A stretch of DNA of 64,000 nt, taken from NCBI GenBank assembly GCA_013297655.1, contig JAAFHV010000015.1, positions 1-64,000 of the forward strand, given 5' to 3'. Below, in pieces: positions 1-8,814 of the stretch. Each line of letters starts with the position of its first letter. Position 1 is the first letter of the stretch. Made by a program: the position numbers and the translations under genes. The notes under the pieces are model-generated. The model saw nothing but the letters and a program-made list of their open reading frames with translations, made no database searches and was not told the origin of the DNA. Origin of the DNA: Myxococcales bacterium. Lineage in GTDB: Bacteria > Myxococcota_A > Polyangia > Polyangiales > Polyangiaceae.

Positions 1-1074
1 CGCGTCGGTGGCTTCGGCAGAGGCGTCCCGCGCGTCTTCTTCTTTCGTCACGTCGTGGGCGACGACGAGCACCTGCGCGTCGTCGTCGGCGGCGGGTGGG
101 AGCTGGTAGGAGAGCGCGAGGCTTCGATCCTTCGTGCGGTGGCGCTTGGGGAGTTGATCGAGGGCGAGCTCGCGAGGCACGCTCCCGTCGAAGATGGTCG
201 GCCAGGAGAGCTCGCACCACTCGCCCGCGGGTCCGTCGAGCGCGCGCCAGACCTTCTCACCAGTGGGCAGTGGACCGAAGAGGCGCTCGAAAGCAGCGGA
301 CCGAGCGCCGGAGACACCGCCGGTCCGGTCGACCAGGATGAGACCCTCCCCCACCGCGTCGAGGATCCGCTTCATCGCCGCTTGGTTGCGCGCGAGCGCA
401 TCCCTCGCGGCGAGCTCTTCTCGACCGAGGCGCCTCCCGCGCGCGAACGCGAGCGCGATGAGGGATAGACATACGAGTCCACCGGCGCCGGTCCCGAATC
501 CGGCCGCGCGAAAATGCGCCGATTGCTCCACTTCCCGCGCGCGAACGATCTTGGTGACCTCCGTGCGAAGCCCCCGCTGCGACGCTCGTGCGTTCGCGGA
601 GCAACGGTTCATCGCCGACATGTGGCGAGCGGCTGCCTCCGGCGCTCCACGCGCGAGCTCCACGAAGACCGCCTCCGCCTCGACGACGATGTCGCCGACC
701 AGTTGTTCGAGCTCGTCGAGCGCGGCCGAGAGCACCGGCTCGTCTGGAATTCGCGCACGCAGCGCGAGCACCTGCTCGGCGAACCGTGACTCTGCCACGT
801 GGAGCGACGCGCGATCGGAGGCGCGATCGGCGGAGTCGATCGCGTCGTTGCCCGGCGCTGCGACCTCGCCCGCGAGCCTCCCCAGCTCGGCGATGTCGTC
901 GAGCCGCTGCGACCACGTGGCGAGGGCGCTCGCGGTTCGGCGCTGATATTCGACGAGCGCGAAGAGCGTGACCGCGAAGAGCGCGACCGACGCCGCGGCG
1001 AGGACGGTGAGCGTCGTGAACGAGGCGCGCGCGCTCACGACCTCGCCGAGCTCGGTGGGCGTGCGTTCGGACAT
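1..1074 (-). CDS. CheA-like sensor histidine kinase, N-terminal part (3' end outside window)
   Basis: Minus-strand frame open from an ATG at 1074 to the window edge, about 358 residues seen. It starts with a transmembrane helix (about residues 16-40), then a helical periplasmic region of about 130 residues and a second membrane helix (about 178-196). A PAS-like segment follows, containing MKRILDAVGEGLILVDRTGG and later LVVAHDVTKEE. The Hpt, kinase and CheW-like parts expected in deltaproteobacterial CheA-like proteins would lie beyond the edge, so the catalytic class is inferred. Its ATG overlaps the TAA of the upstream CheX-like gene (TAATG), and a CheY-like receiver precedes that, so the three are a translationally coupled chemosensory set. 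An ordinary membrane histidine kinase is the alternative. Confidence 0.7.
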   Translation of the reverse strand, partial: MSERTPTELGEVVSARASFTTLTVLAAASVALFAVTLFALVEYQRRTASALATWSQRLDDIAELGRLAGEVAAPGNDAIDSADRASDRASLHVAESRFAEQVLALRARIPDEPVLSAALDELEQLVGDIVVEAEAVFVELARGAPEAAARHMSAMNRCSANARASQRGLRTEVTKIVRAREVEQSAHFRAAGFGTGAGGLVCLSLIALAFARGRRLGREELAARDALARNQAAMKRILDAVGEGLILVDRTGGVSGARSAAFERLFGPLPTGEKVWRALDGPAGEWCELSWPTIFDGSVPRELALDQLPKRHRTKDRSLALSYQLPPAADDDAQVLVVAHDVTKEEDARDASAEATDA

Positions 1075-1625
1075 TAGAAAAGGCGGTCGTGGCCCGTCGA
1101 GGCGCGAGCCTGTCCCGAGGGCACGGTCTCCGTCAGATCGAGCGGCGCGCGAAGGACGATATCGAAGAGCACTCGGAGCTGGCCCACGTCGCCGCGAATG
1201 GCACGGAAGAAGTGCTCCCGCGTCGCCGCCCCGGCCGATACCGGGCGCTCGAGATCGACGCAACGGACGACCGTGGGGGCGCCCTGGTAAACGGCGCAGC
1301 CTCGGCTCGCGAGGCGTACGCATAGGGCGCCGAACAGGTGATTGACGAGCTCTCCGAACCAATCGGCGAGGTCGGCCGGTCCCGTCGGGGGGGCGAGGTC
1401 GGCCGGCCATAGCGCGCGAACGAAGGCATCGGTCGCCGTACTGCGGAACGAGCCGTGCACGCGCTCACCGCCGAAGTGAATGGTGCAGGCGAGGTCGACG
1501 TTCGTCTCGGCGGACCCGACGATCGCCTCGAGCTCCACTCCGTGGTGCGCCGCTCGTTCGATGACGGCGGCGACGACGGCGGCGTCGAGGATCGCGACGG
1601 CTTCGGACGTGAGCGCGATCGTCAC
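1074..1625 (-). CDS. CheX/CheC-like chemotaxis phosphatase-type protein
   Basis: 183 residues from a GTG at 1625 that overlaps the stop of the upstream receiver gene in a GTGA junction. The segment DWFGELVNHLFGAL matches the conserved E-x-x-N helix of CheX/CheC proteins, in which the acidic and Asn residues dephosphorylate CheY-P. A fold-like GxVHGSF... strand precedes it. Known CheX proteins switch off a phosphorylated receiver; here the partner would be the receiver immediately upstream, and the kinase immediately downstream would phosphorylate it. Length suits a single CheX domain. A non-catalytic relative cannot be excluded because only one E-x-x-N motif is seen. Confidence 0.65.
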   Translation of the reverse strand: MTIALTSEAVAILDAAVVAAVIERAAHHGVELEAIVGSAETNVDLACTIHFGGERVHGSFRSTATDAFVRALWPADLAPPTGPADLADWFGELVNHLFGALCVRLASRGCAVYQGAPTVVRCVDLERPVSAGAATREHFFRAIRGDVGQLRVLFDIVLRAPLDLTETVPSGQARASTGHDRLF

Positions 1626-2026
1626 GCCCGCTCCACGTATTGGCGCACGGTCGCGGCGAGCAACTCCGCCTTGAATGGCTTGATAATCCAGCCCTCGGCC
1701 CCGAGGTCGCGCGCCTCTTTCACGCGCGCGGGATGCCCCTCCGTCGTCAGCATCAATACGGGAATCCGAGCGGTGCTCTCCTTCGATTTCAGCTTTCGGA
1801 GGAGCTCCAATCCACCTACGAGCGGCATGTTCACGTCGCACAGGACGAGTGCACAATCCGGATGCGCCTCTACGACGCCGGAAGCGAGAAAACCGTTCGA
1901 CGCTTCCAGTATCTCGAGATCGAGGCTTTCGAGCGCTTGGCGAACCTGCGATCGGGCCACCTTCGAGTCGTCTACGACGAGGACCTTTGGCCGCTGCGCG
2001 CTCAATACCGACTCCTCCCAACCCAT
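1622..2026 (-). CDS. Stand-alone CheY-like response regulator
   Basis: 134 residues forming one receiver domain. The acidic pair is in VLVVDDSKVAR, the phosphoacceptor Asp in LVLCDVNMPLVGG, the conserved Thr in VLMLTTEGH and the Lys in WIIKPF. No output domain is present, so it should act by protein contact, like CheY. I chose the internal ATG at 2026 because the receiver fold begins about 12 residues later; an in-frame start 20 codons upstream (2086) would add residues unrelated to the fold. Its stop overlaps the GTG of the CheX-like gene, so receiver, CheX-like protein and kinase are one operon. Confidence 0.85.
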   Translation of the reverse strand: MGWEESVLSAQRPKVLVVDDSKVARSQVRQALESLDLEILEASNGFLASGVVEAHPDCALVLCDVNMPLVGGLELLRKLKSKESTARIPVLMLTTEGHPARVKEARDLGAEGWIIKPFKAELLAATVRQYVERA

Positions 2027-2193
2027 GAGAATAGGCCCGGGCTCTCCCGCGTCAAACCCTTTCCGCCCCGTGCGCCAGGAGGGCAAAAAGTTCCGCGCGG
2101 GTCTGGGTTTGCCAGGGACAGCCGCTCGCCCCGCCGCTCACGGATGTCGCTTCGCCGAGTGACATGCGCCGTTCGAGCGCTATTCTCGCGACG

Positions 2194-3927
2194 ATGACCG
2201 CCAAGTTGCGAATTCTCTTCGTCGAGGACAACGAAGACGACGTCCTTCTCTTCTTGCGCGAGCTCAAGCAACACGGCATTTCGATCGACGAGGTAGGCCG
2301 CGTGGAGAGCGAAGCTGCGCTCCGGGAGGCGCTCCGCCAACCATGGGACGTCGCGATCTGCGACTACAACGTGCCCGGCTTCTTGGCTCCGGTCTCCGTC
2401 GCCCTCCTCCGCGAGATCGCGCCGCATATCCCGACGATCGTCGTCTCCGGCGTCATCGGGGAAGAGGCCGCCGTCGAGGTGATGCGCGCGGGCGCGAAGG
2501 ACTACATCTTGAAGGGCAAGCTCGGCCGCCTCGCGGGCGCGATCTTGCGCGAGCTCGACGACGCCGCCGTCCGACGCGATCGTGATCGTGAGCGCGACCG
2601 CGCGGCCTACCTCGAGAAATTCGACCCGATTACGAACCTCCCCACCCGGCAAGCCTTCGAGGACGCCGTGCACGACGCCTGCGCCGCGCCTGCGGTGTCG
2701 GGGTCCACCGCCGTGCTCGCGGTGGAGGTGAGGACGCTCGGGCGCGTTCGCGAGGCTTACGGCCTGGCGGCGGGCGACACGCTGCTCCGCGCCGTCGCCT
2801 CCCGTCTCACGGGGATCGTCTCGCCGGCCGACATGGTCGCGCGCTGCGGCGACGACTTCGGCATCCTCGTCCCGAGCGTCTCGGGGGAGCCAGAGACGCT
2901 CATCCTCGTCGACAACCTGCTCTCGACGCTCCGATCTCCCTGTTGGATCGGTGAGCGCGAAGTCATGGTCGAGCCCGCGGTCGGCGTCGCGATCTCTTCG
3001 TCGGCAGAGCCGGACAGCGCCACACTCGTGCAGAATGCATGGGTCGCGGTGCGCGCGGTCGAGAATGGGCAGCCCGAGCCTTTCAAGGTGTCCGAGGCGG
3101 GGATGGTCGCGCGCGCGCAGCGCTCGATGGACCTGGAGCGTGGCCTTCGCGAGGCGCTCGCGCGGAAGGAGATCGTCCTCTTCTACCAGCCGAAGGTCGA
3201 CGCGCGCCTGCAGCGCATCGTGGGCTGCGAGGCGCTCGCGCGGTGGCGAAGGGACGGCGAGCTCGTGCCCCCTGCGGAGTTCATTCCGCTCCTCGAGGCC
3301 TCGGGTCTCATCGTGCAGGTGGGGCGCTCGCTCATCCGCGACGCGTGTTTCCAGGCCGCGACCTGGGCTCGGCTCGCGACGCCGCTCGCGGTCGCGGTGA
3401 ACGTATCGCCTCGCCAGCTCGAAGAAGGTGACTTCGTCGGCACCGTGCTCGGCGCGTTGGAAGAGGCGAAGCTGGCGCCGAATCTCCTCGAGCTGGAGGT
3501 CACCGAGGGGGCGTTGGTCAAGAACCCGCGCCGCGCACGCGCGCTTCTCCTCGAGCTCCGTGCGGCGGGGGTCGGCATCGCGATAGACGACTTCGGCGCC
3601 GGATATTCGTCACTCGCTTACGTGAAGACGCTGCCGGTGAGCACCCTGAAAATCGATCAATCGTTCATTCGCGAGGTCGTGGACGAGCCGAGCGACGCCG
3701 CGATCGTGATGGCGGTGATCGCCCTCGCGCGCGCGCTCCGCATCGAAGTGGTGGCCGAAGGCGTGGAGACCGAAGCGCAGGCCAAGTTCCTCCGACTCAT
3801 CGGCGTCGATCACCTACAGGGTTATCACTTCGGCAAACCGATGCCGGCCGACCAGCTCACGGCCAAGCTGGTCGCGCAAGGCGCGAAGGACAGAGAGACA
3901 GTCGCGTTCACGCGTCGCCAAAGCTGA
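2194..3927 (+). CDS. REC-GGDEF-EAL protein, probable c-di-GMP phosphodiesterase
   Basis: 577 residues from ATG 2194; an upstream in-frame ATG at 2164 would add ten residues. Domains in order are receiver (about 5-115, phospho-Asp57 in AICDYNVPGF), a charged linker, GGDEF (about 145-300) and EAL (about 320-560). The GGDEF signature is degraded to RCGDDF, so cyclase activity is unlikely. The EAL catalytic set is complete: CEALARWR, NVSPRQ, LEVTEG, DDFGAGYSS, KIDQSF and AEGVET, followed by LQGYHFGKP. I infer a phosphorylation-controlled phosphodiesterase that lowers c-di-GMP, perhaps affecting motility or biofilm. It is divergent from the chemosensory operon, and a shared upstream signal is possible. 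Confidence 0.93.
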   Translation: MTAKLRILFVEDNEDDVLLFLRELKQHGISIDEVGRVESEAALREALRQPWDVAICDYNVPGFLAPVSVALLREIAPHIPTIVVSGVIGEEAAVEVMRAGAKDYILKGKLGRLAGAILRELDDAAVRRDRDRERDRAAYLEKFDPITNLPTRQAFEDAVHDACAAPAVSGSTAVLAVEVRTLGRVREAYGLAAGDTLLRAVASRLTGIVSPADMVARCGDDFGILVPSVSGEPETLILVDNLLSTLRSPCWIGEREVMVEPAVGVAISSSAEPDSATLVQNAWVAVRAVENGQPEPFKVSEAGMVARAQRSMDLERGLREALARKEIVLFYQPKVDARLQRIVGCEALARWRRDGELVPPAEFIPLLEASGLIVQVGRSLIRDACFQAATWARLATPLAVAVNVSPRQLEEGDFVGTVLGALEEAKLAPNLLELEVTEGALVKNPRRARALLLELRAAGVGIAIDDFGAGYSSLAYVKTLPVSTLKIDQSFIREVVDEPSDAAIVMAVIALARALRIEVVAEGVETEAQAKFLRLIGVDHLQGYHFGKPMPADQLTAKLVAQGAKDRETVAFTRRQS

Positions 3928-3950
3928 CTCAAGGCGCAAAAGAGCAATCC

Positions 3951-4050
3951 TCGCGACGCTCCGGAGGCGCGAGCCTCGCGACGCTCCGGAGGCGCGAGCC
4001 TCGCGACGCTCCGGAGGCGCGAGCCTCGCGACGCTCCGGAGGCGCGAGCC
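3951..4050. repeat. Four tandem 25-bp imperfect-palindrome (REP-like) units
   Basis: Four head-to-tail copies of a 25-bp unit beginning TCGCGACGCTCCGGAGGCG, identical as far as I can read. Each is an imperfect inverted repeat around CTCCGGAG, so the transcript could fold into successive hairpins. The array starts 24 nt after the phosphodiesterase stop and ends 73 nt before the next gene. Single near-copies occur at 29754-29778 (opposite orientation) and 54528-54551. Confidence 0.9.
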
Positions 4051-4122
4051 TCGCCTCCGCGCCATCCTCGCGCGGCTCTGACTCGTTGACGGCGCGAGTG
4101 GAATCAGAAACCCTTCGTTGTC

Positions 4123-6402
4123 GTGGGGATCTTCGACGAGAGAGCGCTCTTCGAGCGTGGGCCGGTCGTGCTCTTCTGCTGGCGGGCGGTCGACGGCTGG
4201 CCGGTCGAGCACGTGTCGATCAACGTCGGCGACGTGCTCGGTTACGACAGCGAGGCGTTCCTCAGCGGCGCGGTCGTGTACTCCTCGCTCGTCCACGAGG
4301 ACGACATCGCGCGGGTAGCCTCCGAAGTCGCGACCGGGAGCGCCTCCGGGGCGCCAGCGTTCGAGCACGAGCCCTACCGCCTACGGCGCGAAGACGGGCG
4401 CGTGATTTGGCTCTACGATTTCACCCACGTTATCCGCGACGCGACAGGTAGCGTTACCCACTTCGTAGGATACGTATTCGACATTACGAGCCGCATCGAG
4501 GGAGAGAACGACCGTCTTCGACTCGCGCGCCTCGTGCACGACTCTCGGACCGACGCGTTCGCGCGCGGCACACCGGACATATTCCTCACCGTCGACGAGG
4601 CGGGCGCAATCGCCTACGCGAGCCCCGCGGCGAAGACCGTACTCGGCTACGAACCGATGGACTTGGTGGGATCGCCGCTCGTTCGCCTCATGCCCATGCA
4701 TCTACGAGAGGTGCACGAACGAGGCTTCTCTCATTACCTGAAGACGCGACAGCGCACGATGCCGTGGTCCGGCATCGCGCTACGCGCACTCCACGCCGAC
4801 GGCTTCGAGGTCGACGTGGAGGCCGCGTTCGGCGAGTACGAGGCGGCGGGCAAGCGATACATCACCGCAGTCCTCCGCGACGTGACCGAGCGGAAGCGCC
4901 AAACCGAGCTCCTCCTCGGCGCGCTCGAGCTGAAGCGCGCAGTGATGGACGGCTCACCGATGGCGATCATGGCCTGCAAAGGCACAGGCACGATCTCGCT
5001 CGCGAACGAGCGCGCCGGCGTCATGTTCGAGACGACCACGACCAAGCTCGCCGGGACCCGACTCGCCGTTCTCCTCGGGGCAGAGGCAGGCGCCGCGCTC
5101 CGCAGGCTCGCGGCCGAGACCATCTTCACGCGCGAAATCCGGACGATCGAGCTCCCGTTCTACGGTGTAGAAGGCACGAAGACGATTCGACACGTGGTTT
5201 CTCCGCTCGACAGAGACGATTTCGTCGTATCGAGCGAGGACGTGACGAAGGTGCGCGCGAGCGAAGCTGCTCTCGCGCGAGAGGCCGCGCGGCTATCGTC
5301 GCTCGTGAGCCACCTCGGCATCGGCGTCTACGTCGAGGACGACGAGAAGCGCGTCGTCGTGGTGAACACCACGTTTTGCAAGATGTTCGGGGTAGACGAT
5401 CCGTCGTCGCTCGTCGGCCAAGTGTGGACCGACGTGCTCCCCATCATCATGCGCGATTGGAAGCACGTCGACGAACGGCTGACCCGGATCGAGGGTCTGC
5501 GCACCGCGCGCGTCGCGACCCTCCGCGACGTCGTCGAGATGACCGACGATCGCGTCTTCGAGCGAGACTACCTCCCCGTGACGGAGGGCTCGGTGTTTCA
5601 CGGTCACCTATGGACGTTCACCGACGTGACAGCGGGCCGACGCGCGCAGGCGAAGATCATGGCCCTCGCGGACGCCCTAGAACGACGCGCAGATCACCTC
5701 GCCGCTATCAACGGCGAGCTGGAGGCGTTCAGCTACTCCGTATCTCACGACCTCCGCGCTCCGCTCCGCACCATTCACGGCTTCGCATTGGCACTTAGCG
5801 AAGACTATGCATCGTCGATCGACGCCCAAGGCAAGAGCTACCTCGAACGTATTCTCAACGGAGCCTCGCGCATGGGCGTTCTCATCGACGACATGCTCGA
5901 GCTCGCGCGGCTCGGACGAGCGAACGTCACGCGACGCCCGGTCGACCTCAGCGAGATCGCGCGTTCGATCGCCGAAGAGCTCGTGACGACGGCTCCCGGT
6001 CGAACCGTGACCTGGAACATCGAAGACGGGATCGTCGCCGAAGCCGACCCGACCCTCATCCGCGCCGCGCTCGGAAACCTGCTCGGGAACGCGCACAAAT
6101 ACACTCGCAAGGTAGACCACGCGATCGTCGACTTTTTCGTCGACGCGAGCGACGAGGGCGACCGCGTGTTCGTCGTACGCGACAACGGGGCAGGTTTCGA
6201 CATGGCCCACGCAAAACGCTTGTTTGCAGCGTTCGAGCGGCTCCACACACGTTCCGACTTCGAGGGGACCGGTGTCGGCCTCGCGACAGTAAAGCGCATC
6301 GTCGGCAAACATGGCGGTCGGATCTGGGCCGAGGCGGCGACCGGGAGCGGCGCGACGTTCCGCTTTACGCTCCCGCGCGAGCACGACGGTCCCCGCGGGT
6401 AG
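4123..6402 (+). CDS. Four-PAS sensor histidine kinase
   Basis: 759 residues, soluble, with no membrane helix seen. Four PAS/PAC units end at GYVFDITSRIE (about 125), AVLRDVTERKR (about 250), SSEDVTKVR (about 375) and TFTDVTAGRR (about 505). A dimerisation/phosphoacceptor helix follows with the H-box YSVSHDLRAPLRTIHGF, then the ATPase domain with N-box LLGNAHKYT, G1 DNGAGFD and G2 GTGVGLATVKR. The LRAPLR-type H-box resembles phytochrome-class kinases. It has no fused receiver and no adjacent cognate regulator on the same strand, so it is an orphan kinase; partners could be the stand-alone receivers elsewhere in the window. Start is a GTG just after the REP-like array, with no strong Shine-Dalgarno sequence. 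Confidence 0.93.
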   Translation: MGIFDERALFERGPVVLFCWRAVDGWPVEHVSINVGDVLGYDSEAFLSGAVVYSSLVHEDDIARVASEVATGSASGAPAFEHEPYRLRREDGRVIWLYDFTHVIRDATGSVTHFVGYVFDITSRIEGENDRLRLARLVHDSRTDAFARGTPDIFLTVDEAGAIAYASPAAKTVLGYEPMDLVGSPLVRLMPMHLREVHERGFSHYLKTRQRTMPWSGIALRALHADGFEVDVEAAFGEYEAAGKRYITAVLRDVTERKRQTELLLGALELKRAVMDGSPMAIMACKGTGTISLANERAGVMFETTTTKLAGTRLAVLLGAEAGAALRRLAAETIFTREIRTIELPFYGVEGTKTIRHVVSPLDRDDFVVSSEDVTKVRASEAALAREAARLSSLVSHLGIGVYVEDDEKRVVVVNTTFCKMFGVDDPSSLVGQVWTDVLPIIMRDWKHVDERLTRIEGLRTARVATLRDVVEMTDDRVFERDYLPVTEGSVFHGHLWTFTDVTAGRRAQAKIMALADALERRADHLAAINGELEAFSYSVSHDLRAPLRTIHGFALALSEDYASSIDAQGKSYLERILNGASRMGVLIDDMLELARLGRANVTRRPVDLSEIARSIAEELVTTAPGRTVTWNIEDGIVAEADPTLIRAALGNLLGNAHKYTRKVDHAIVDFFVDASDEGDRVFVVRDNGAGFDMAHAKRLFAAFERLHTRSDFEGTGVGLATVKRIVGKHGGRIWAEAATGSGATFRFTLPREHDGPRG

Positions 6403-6620
6403 GCCGTCGCCACCGCGCCCGATAGCCTCGACCGGTCCGGGTTCGGAGGCGCCGCGACCGGGCCCGAGCGGACGCGGCAGCGCCGATCCAGGCGATCGGA
6501 TCGAAGCGACTCCCCCGCATCACCGATGGCTGCCGACCTCGCTTCCGGCCGCATGCTCGTCGATCCTCGCAGTTCTGGAGGGCGACCACGCGCGGCACGT
6601 ACGTTGCTCCAGAGGCACCA

Positions 6621-7187
6621 ATGACCCGGAACCAGCACGTCGGCTCGCCTCCCGTCGAGGGCAGCGAGCGCTCGCCCGTCGTCGGAGCGCGCGCACAACA
6701 CGCGAACCCGCGCCGTTTCACGCTCGTCGGTGTCGCCGCGCAGGGTGGCGAGCCAACGACGGCGCCAGCGTTGCCCATCGACCCCGCCACCGGGCTCCCG
6801 TCGTTCGCAGACCCGGAAGAAGACCCCGGCGAGACGTTCATCGGCCTCGGCGGCGCGATTGGCTCCGATCCTCGCCGCGCGAGGCCAGTCCAGATCGTCG
6901 GCAATCGAGGTCCCGCCTCGGCCGCAGCAGACTCGGACCGCCTCACACCGCTAATCCCGTTCGTCGATCGTCAGCGGACGGAAGCACTCGCACTCTCTGC
7001 GAGCGACGAGAGCACGTTCCACCAAACGGTGGGCCACCGTCGCCGTAACCCCGCGACGGCGGCGACGCAAGCTCACGAATGGCCATTCGAGGAAATGCCA
7101 ATCGCGCTCGAAGGCGATCGGAGCGCGATGCTTCCGTCGAGCGACGACACGTTCGGAGCAGCCCTCGACGACACGCTCTCCCTCTGA
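6621..7187 (+). CDS. Hypothetical protein, probably disordered
   Basis: 188 residues from an ATG at 6621. The frame keeps strong G/C third-position bias, the best sign that it is real. Composition is rich in Pro, Ala, Asp and Arg, with no membrane segment, signal peptide or recognisable motif, and the C-terminus is acidic (SSDDTFGAALDDTLSL). It lies 218 bp after the PAS kinase and could be expressed with it or alone. The 218-bp gap before it and the 171-bp gap after it hold nothing I recognise. Function unknown. Confidence 0.5.
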   Translation: MTRNQHVGSPPVEGSERSPVVGARAQHANPRRFTLVGVAAQGGEPTTAPALPIDPATGLPSFADPEEDPGETFIGLGGAIGSDPRRARPVQIVGNRGPASAAADSDRLTPLIPFVDRQRTEALALSASDESTFHQTVGHRRRNPATAATQAHEWPFEEMPIALEGDRSAMLPSSDDTFGAALDDTLSL

Positions 7188-7358
7188 GCTGAGCCGAGAT
7201 CCGAGCTACTGCTCTCATACACGAGAAAAACCGACTCGCCGTCGAACGCCACCGATCACGTGCGATGGCGCGCGCACGTCACGACCGTGCCCCGCGAATG
7301 AAGTCCCGAAATGCATCGAGCGTCGGGTCGCGTCTTCGAGCGACGCCCGACCAATCCT

Positions 7359-7880
7359 TCATTCGCGAACGACGATACTCTGCAGTGGCGCCTCGCCGGC
7401 GCGAATCGCCTCGAGGATTCGACTCGTTCGGGGTGAGTCGTCGCCGTCTGCGAGCTCGAGCGCGAGACAAGCAACGACCACCCAGACATTCACGTCGAGC
7501 TTCCGAACCCCGTTCTCCCAGCGCGAGATAGTCCCGGGTCCGAGCCGAAGTAGGCTCGCGAGCTCCTTCGACTGCAATCCTATCGTGCGGCGTAGGAAGC
7601 GGAGGGTGCCACCGTTGACGTTGCCCGAAAACGCGACGAGCCGCAGCGCGGCCATTTCGGCTGCCTTTCTCGCAGCGCCGGCGTGAATAGCGCGCCTACA
7701 GTCCTCGCAACCGCGCACCTCGACCTGAACGATCAACGGCGCGCCGAAGCCGACGTCCAGCGAGTACTGGTCCGTGATCGTGCCGAGTCGTTGCCCCCCG
7801 CAGCGCGTGCACCAGGTACGCGGCGAAAGCTTCGCCTCGGGCTCTTGCTTGGAATCGAGGGGCTCGGAGTGCGGCTTCAT
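7359..7880 (-). CDS. MqsA-type zinc-ribbon/HTH regulator without adjacent toxin
   Basis: About 173 residues. The N-terminal part has two Cys pairs (WCTRCGG and GCEDCRRA) forming a likely zinc ribbon. The C-terminal part is an Xre-type helix-turn-helix (LQSKELASLLRLGPGTISRWENG). This is the architecture of MqsA/HigA-like antitoxins and related regulators. The ATG at 7880 sits 8 nt after GAGG; another ATG at 7886 is nearly as good. No MqsR-like ribonuclease is adjacent: downstream is a 171-bp gap and upstream only non-coding sequence. I infer an orphan antitoxin or an autonomous DNA-binding regulator. Confidence 0.82.
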   Translation of the reverse strand: MKPHSEPLDSKQEPEAKLSPRTWCTRCGGQRLGTITDQYSLDVGFGAPLIVQVEVRGCEDCRRAIHAGAARKAAEMAALRLVAFSGNVNGGTLRFLRRTIGLQSKELASLLRLGPGTISRWENGVRKLDVNVWVVVACLALELADGDDSPRTSRILEAIRAGEAPLQSIVVRE

Positions 7881-8249
7881 TGTCATGGCCTCGGCTTTTC
7901 CGGCGACTACGCACCACCATTCGGGCAGCCCGTCATCCCGCTACGCTCCGCCAGCGCACTCTCTCGATAGCACGTCTCGGCACCGAGATCCGGAGAGTTG
8001 AGCTACCGCATACAACTAGACCAAATCGGAGCAACCTACATTGCCAATTCGGCAATGCACACACCTGCGAAGCCCGCTCACCGCCGTGAAGCCCCCAAAG
8101 CTCGACCGCGCTCCGTTTGGCATGCCAAATGGCGCACTCGACCGGGTCTCCCAACGTCGAGACGGCCCCGGAAGCCCCTGCGAGGAACGGGATTCGAGCC
8201 GTGGTCCTCCGAATCTCGCGCGAGACGGCCCCCCCGAACGCGGGGCCCC
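7881..8249. other. Gene-free stretch with a tRNA T-arm-like fragment
   Basis: About 370 bp with no credible reading frame. On the minus strand, roughly 8180-8210 reads ACGGCTCGAATCCCGTTCC, which resembles a tRNA T-stem/loop followed by the start of an acceptor strand. No matching 5' acceptor, D-arm or anticodon arm is found upstream, so this is not a functional tRNA. It could be a decayed tRNA end or chance. Confidence 0.4.
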
Positions 8250-8814
8250 CTATTTCGCAGGAGCCGCAGACGGCGCGGACGCAGGCGTCGCCCCACTGGC
8301 GAATCGCCAGCGCTCGAGCCCGATATCCAAGAACGTCGACGTCGACGAAACCCACGGCTTGCCGTCCTTGTCCTTGTTGTCGATGCATCCATCGAAGGGG
8401 TGAGCCCAGATGCTCTTCGCTGCGCCGTAGTCGGTGCACTCGCCGAGCTTCTTCGGCGCGGCAGACGAGATCGCTCCCGCGCGGCCGTCGAGCCGCTCGC
8501 TCGTTCCGCCGCCATCGGTGCACGACGACCGTGTCGACGGCGGGCGGCGTGACGGAGGGAGGGAGGAGATGAACCTGCCCCATGACGCAAATCTTGTCGG
8601 TCGTGGCGCTCGCCGTGAGCGCGTCTTGGATAGGCCAAATCGTGCAGGCGCGCGCACCCTCGAACGGCACCCCGCTCGGCGCGCGCGTCCACTCGAGCGC
8701 CGCACCTTGGAGTGGATTCTCGGCCGACTTCGCGGCGAGCAGCGAAGAAGGAAGGAGCTGCCCGCAGCCGACGACGACCGATGCGGCGAGGCGAATGAAT
8801 GCACTGGATCTCAA
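8250..8814 (-). pseudogene. Frameshifted secreted-protein gene
   Basis: Two overlapping minus-strand frames make one protein of about 188 residues if joined. The first begins at a TTG (8814) preceded by a strong GGAGGT Shine-Dalgarno at ideal spacing. It encodes a signal-peptide-like start (RSSAFIRLAASVVVGCG) and continues through KICVMGQVHLLPP to about VDTVVVHRW near 8512. The second frame, shifted by +1, carries DGGGTSERLDGR, KKLGECTDYGA, HPFDGCIDNKDKDGKPW and a TAG at 8250. Both parts have coherent composition with Cys residues typical of exported proteins. Either the gene is broken near 8510-8530 or there is a sequencing error there. I do not recognise the family. Confidence 0.55.

Noticed and set aside
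8180-8210. Possible tRNA gene on the minus strand (ACGGCTCGAATCCCGTTCC)
   Set aside because: Only a T-arm-like segment is present; no D-arm, anticodon arm or pairing 5' acceptor strand can be found upstream.
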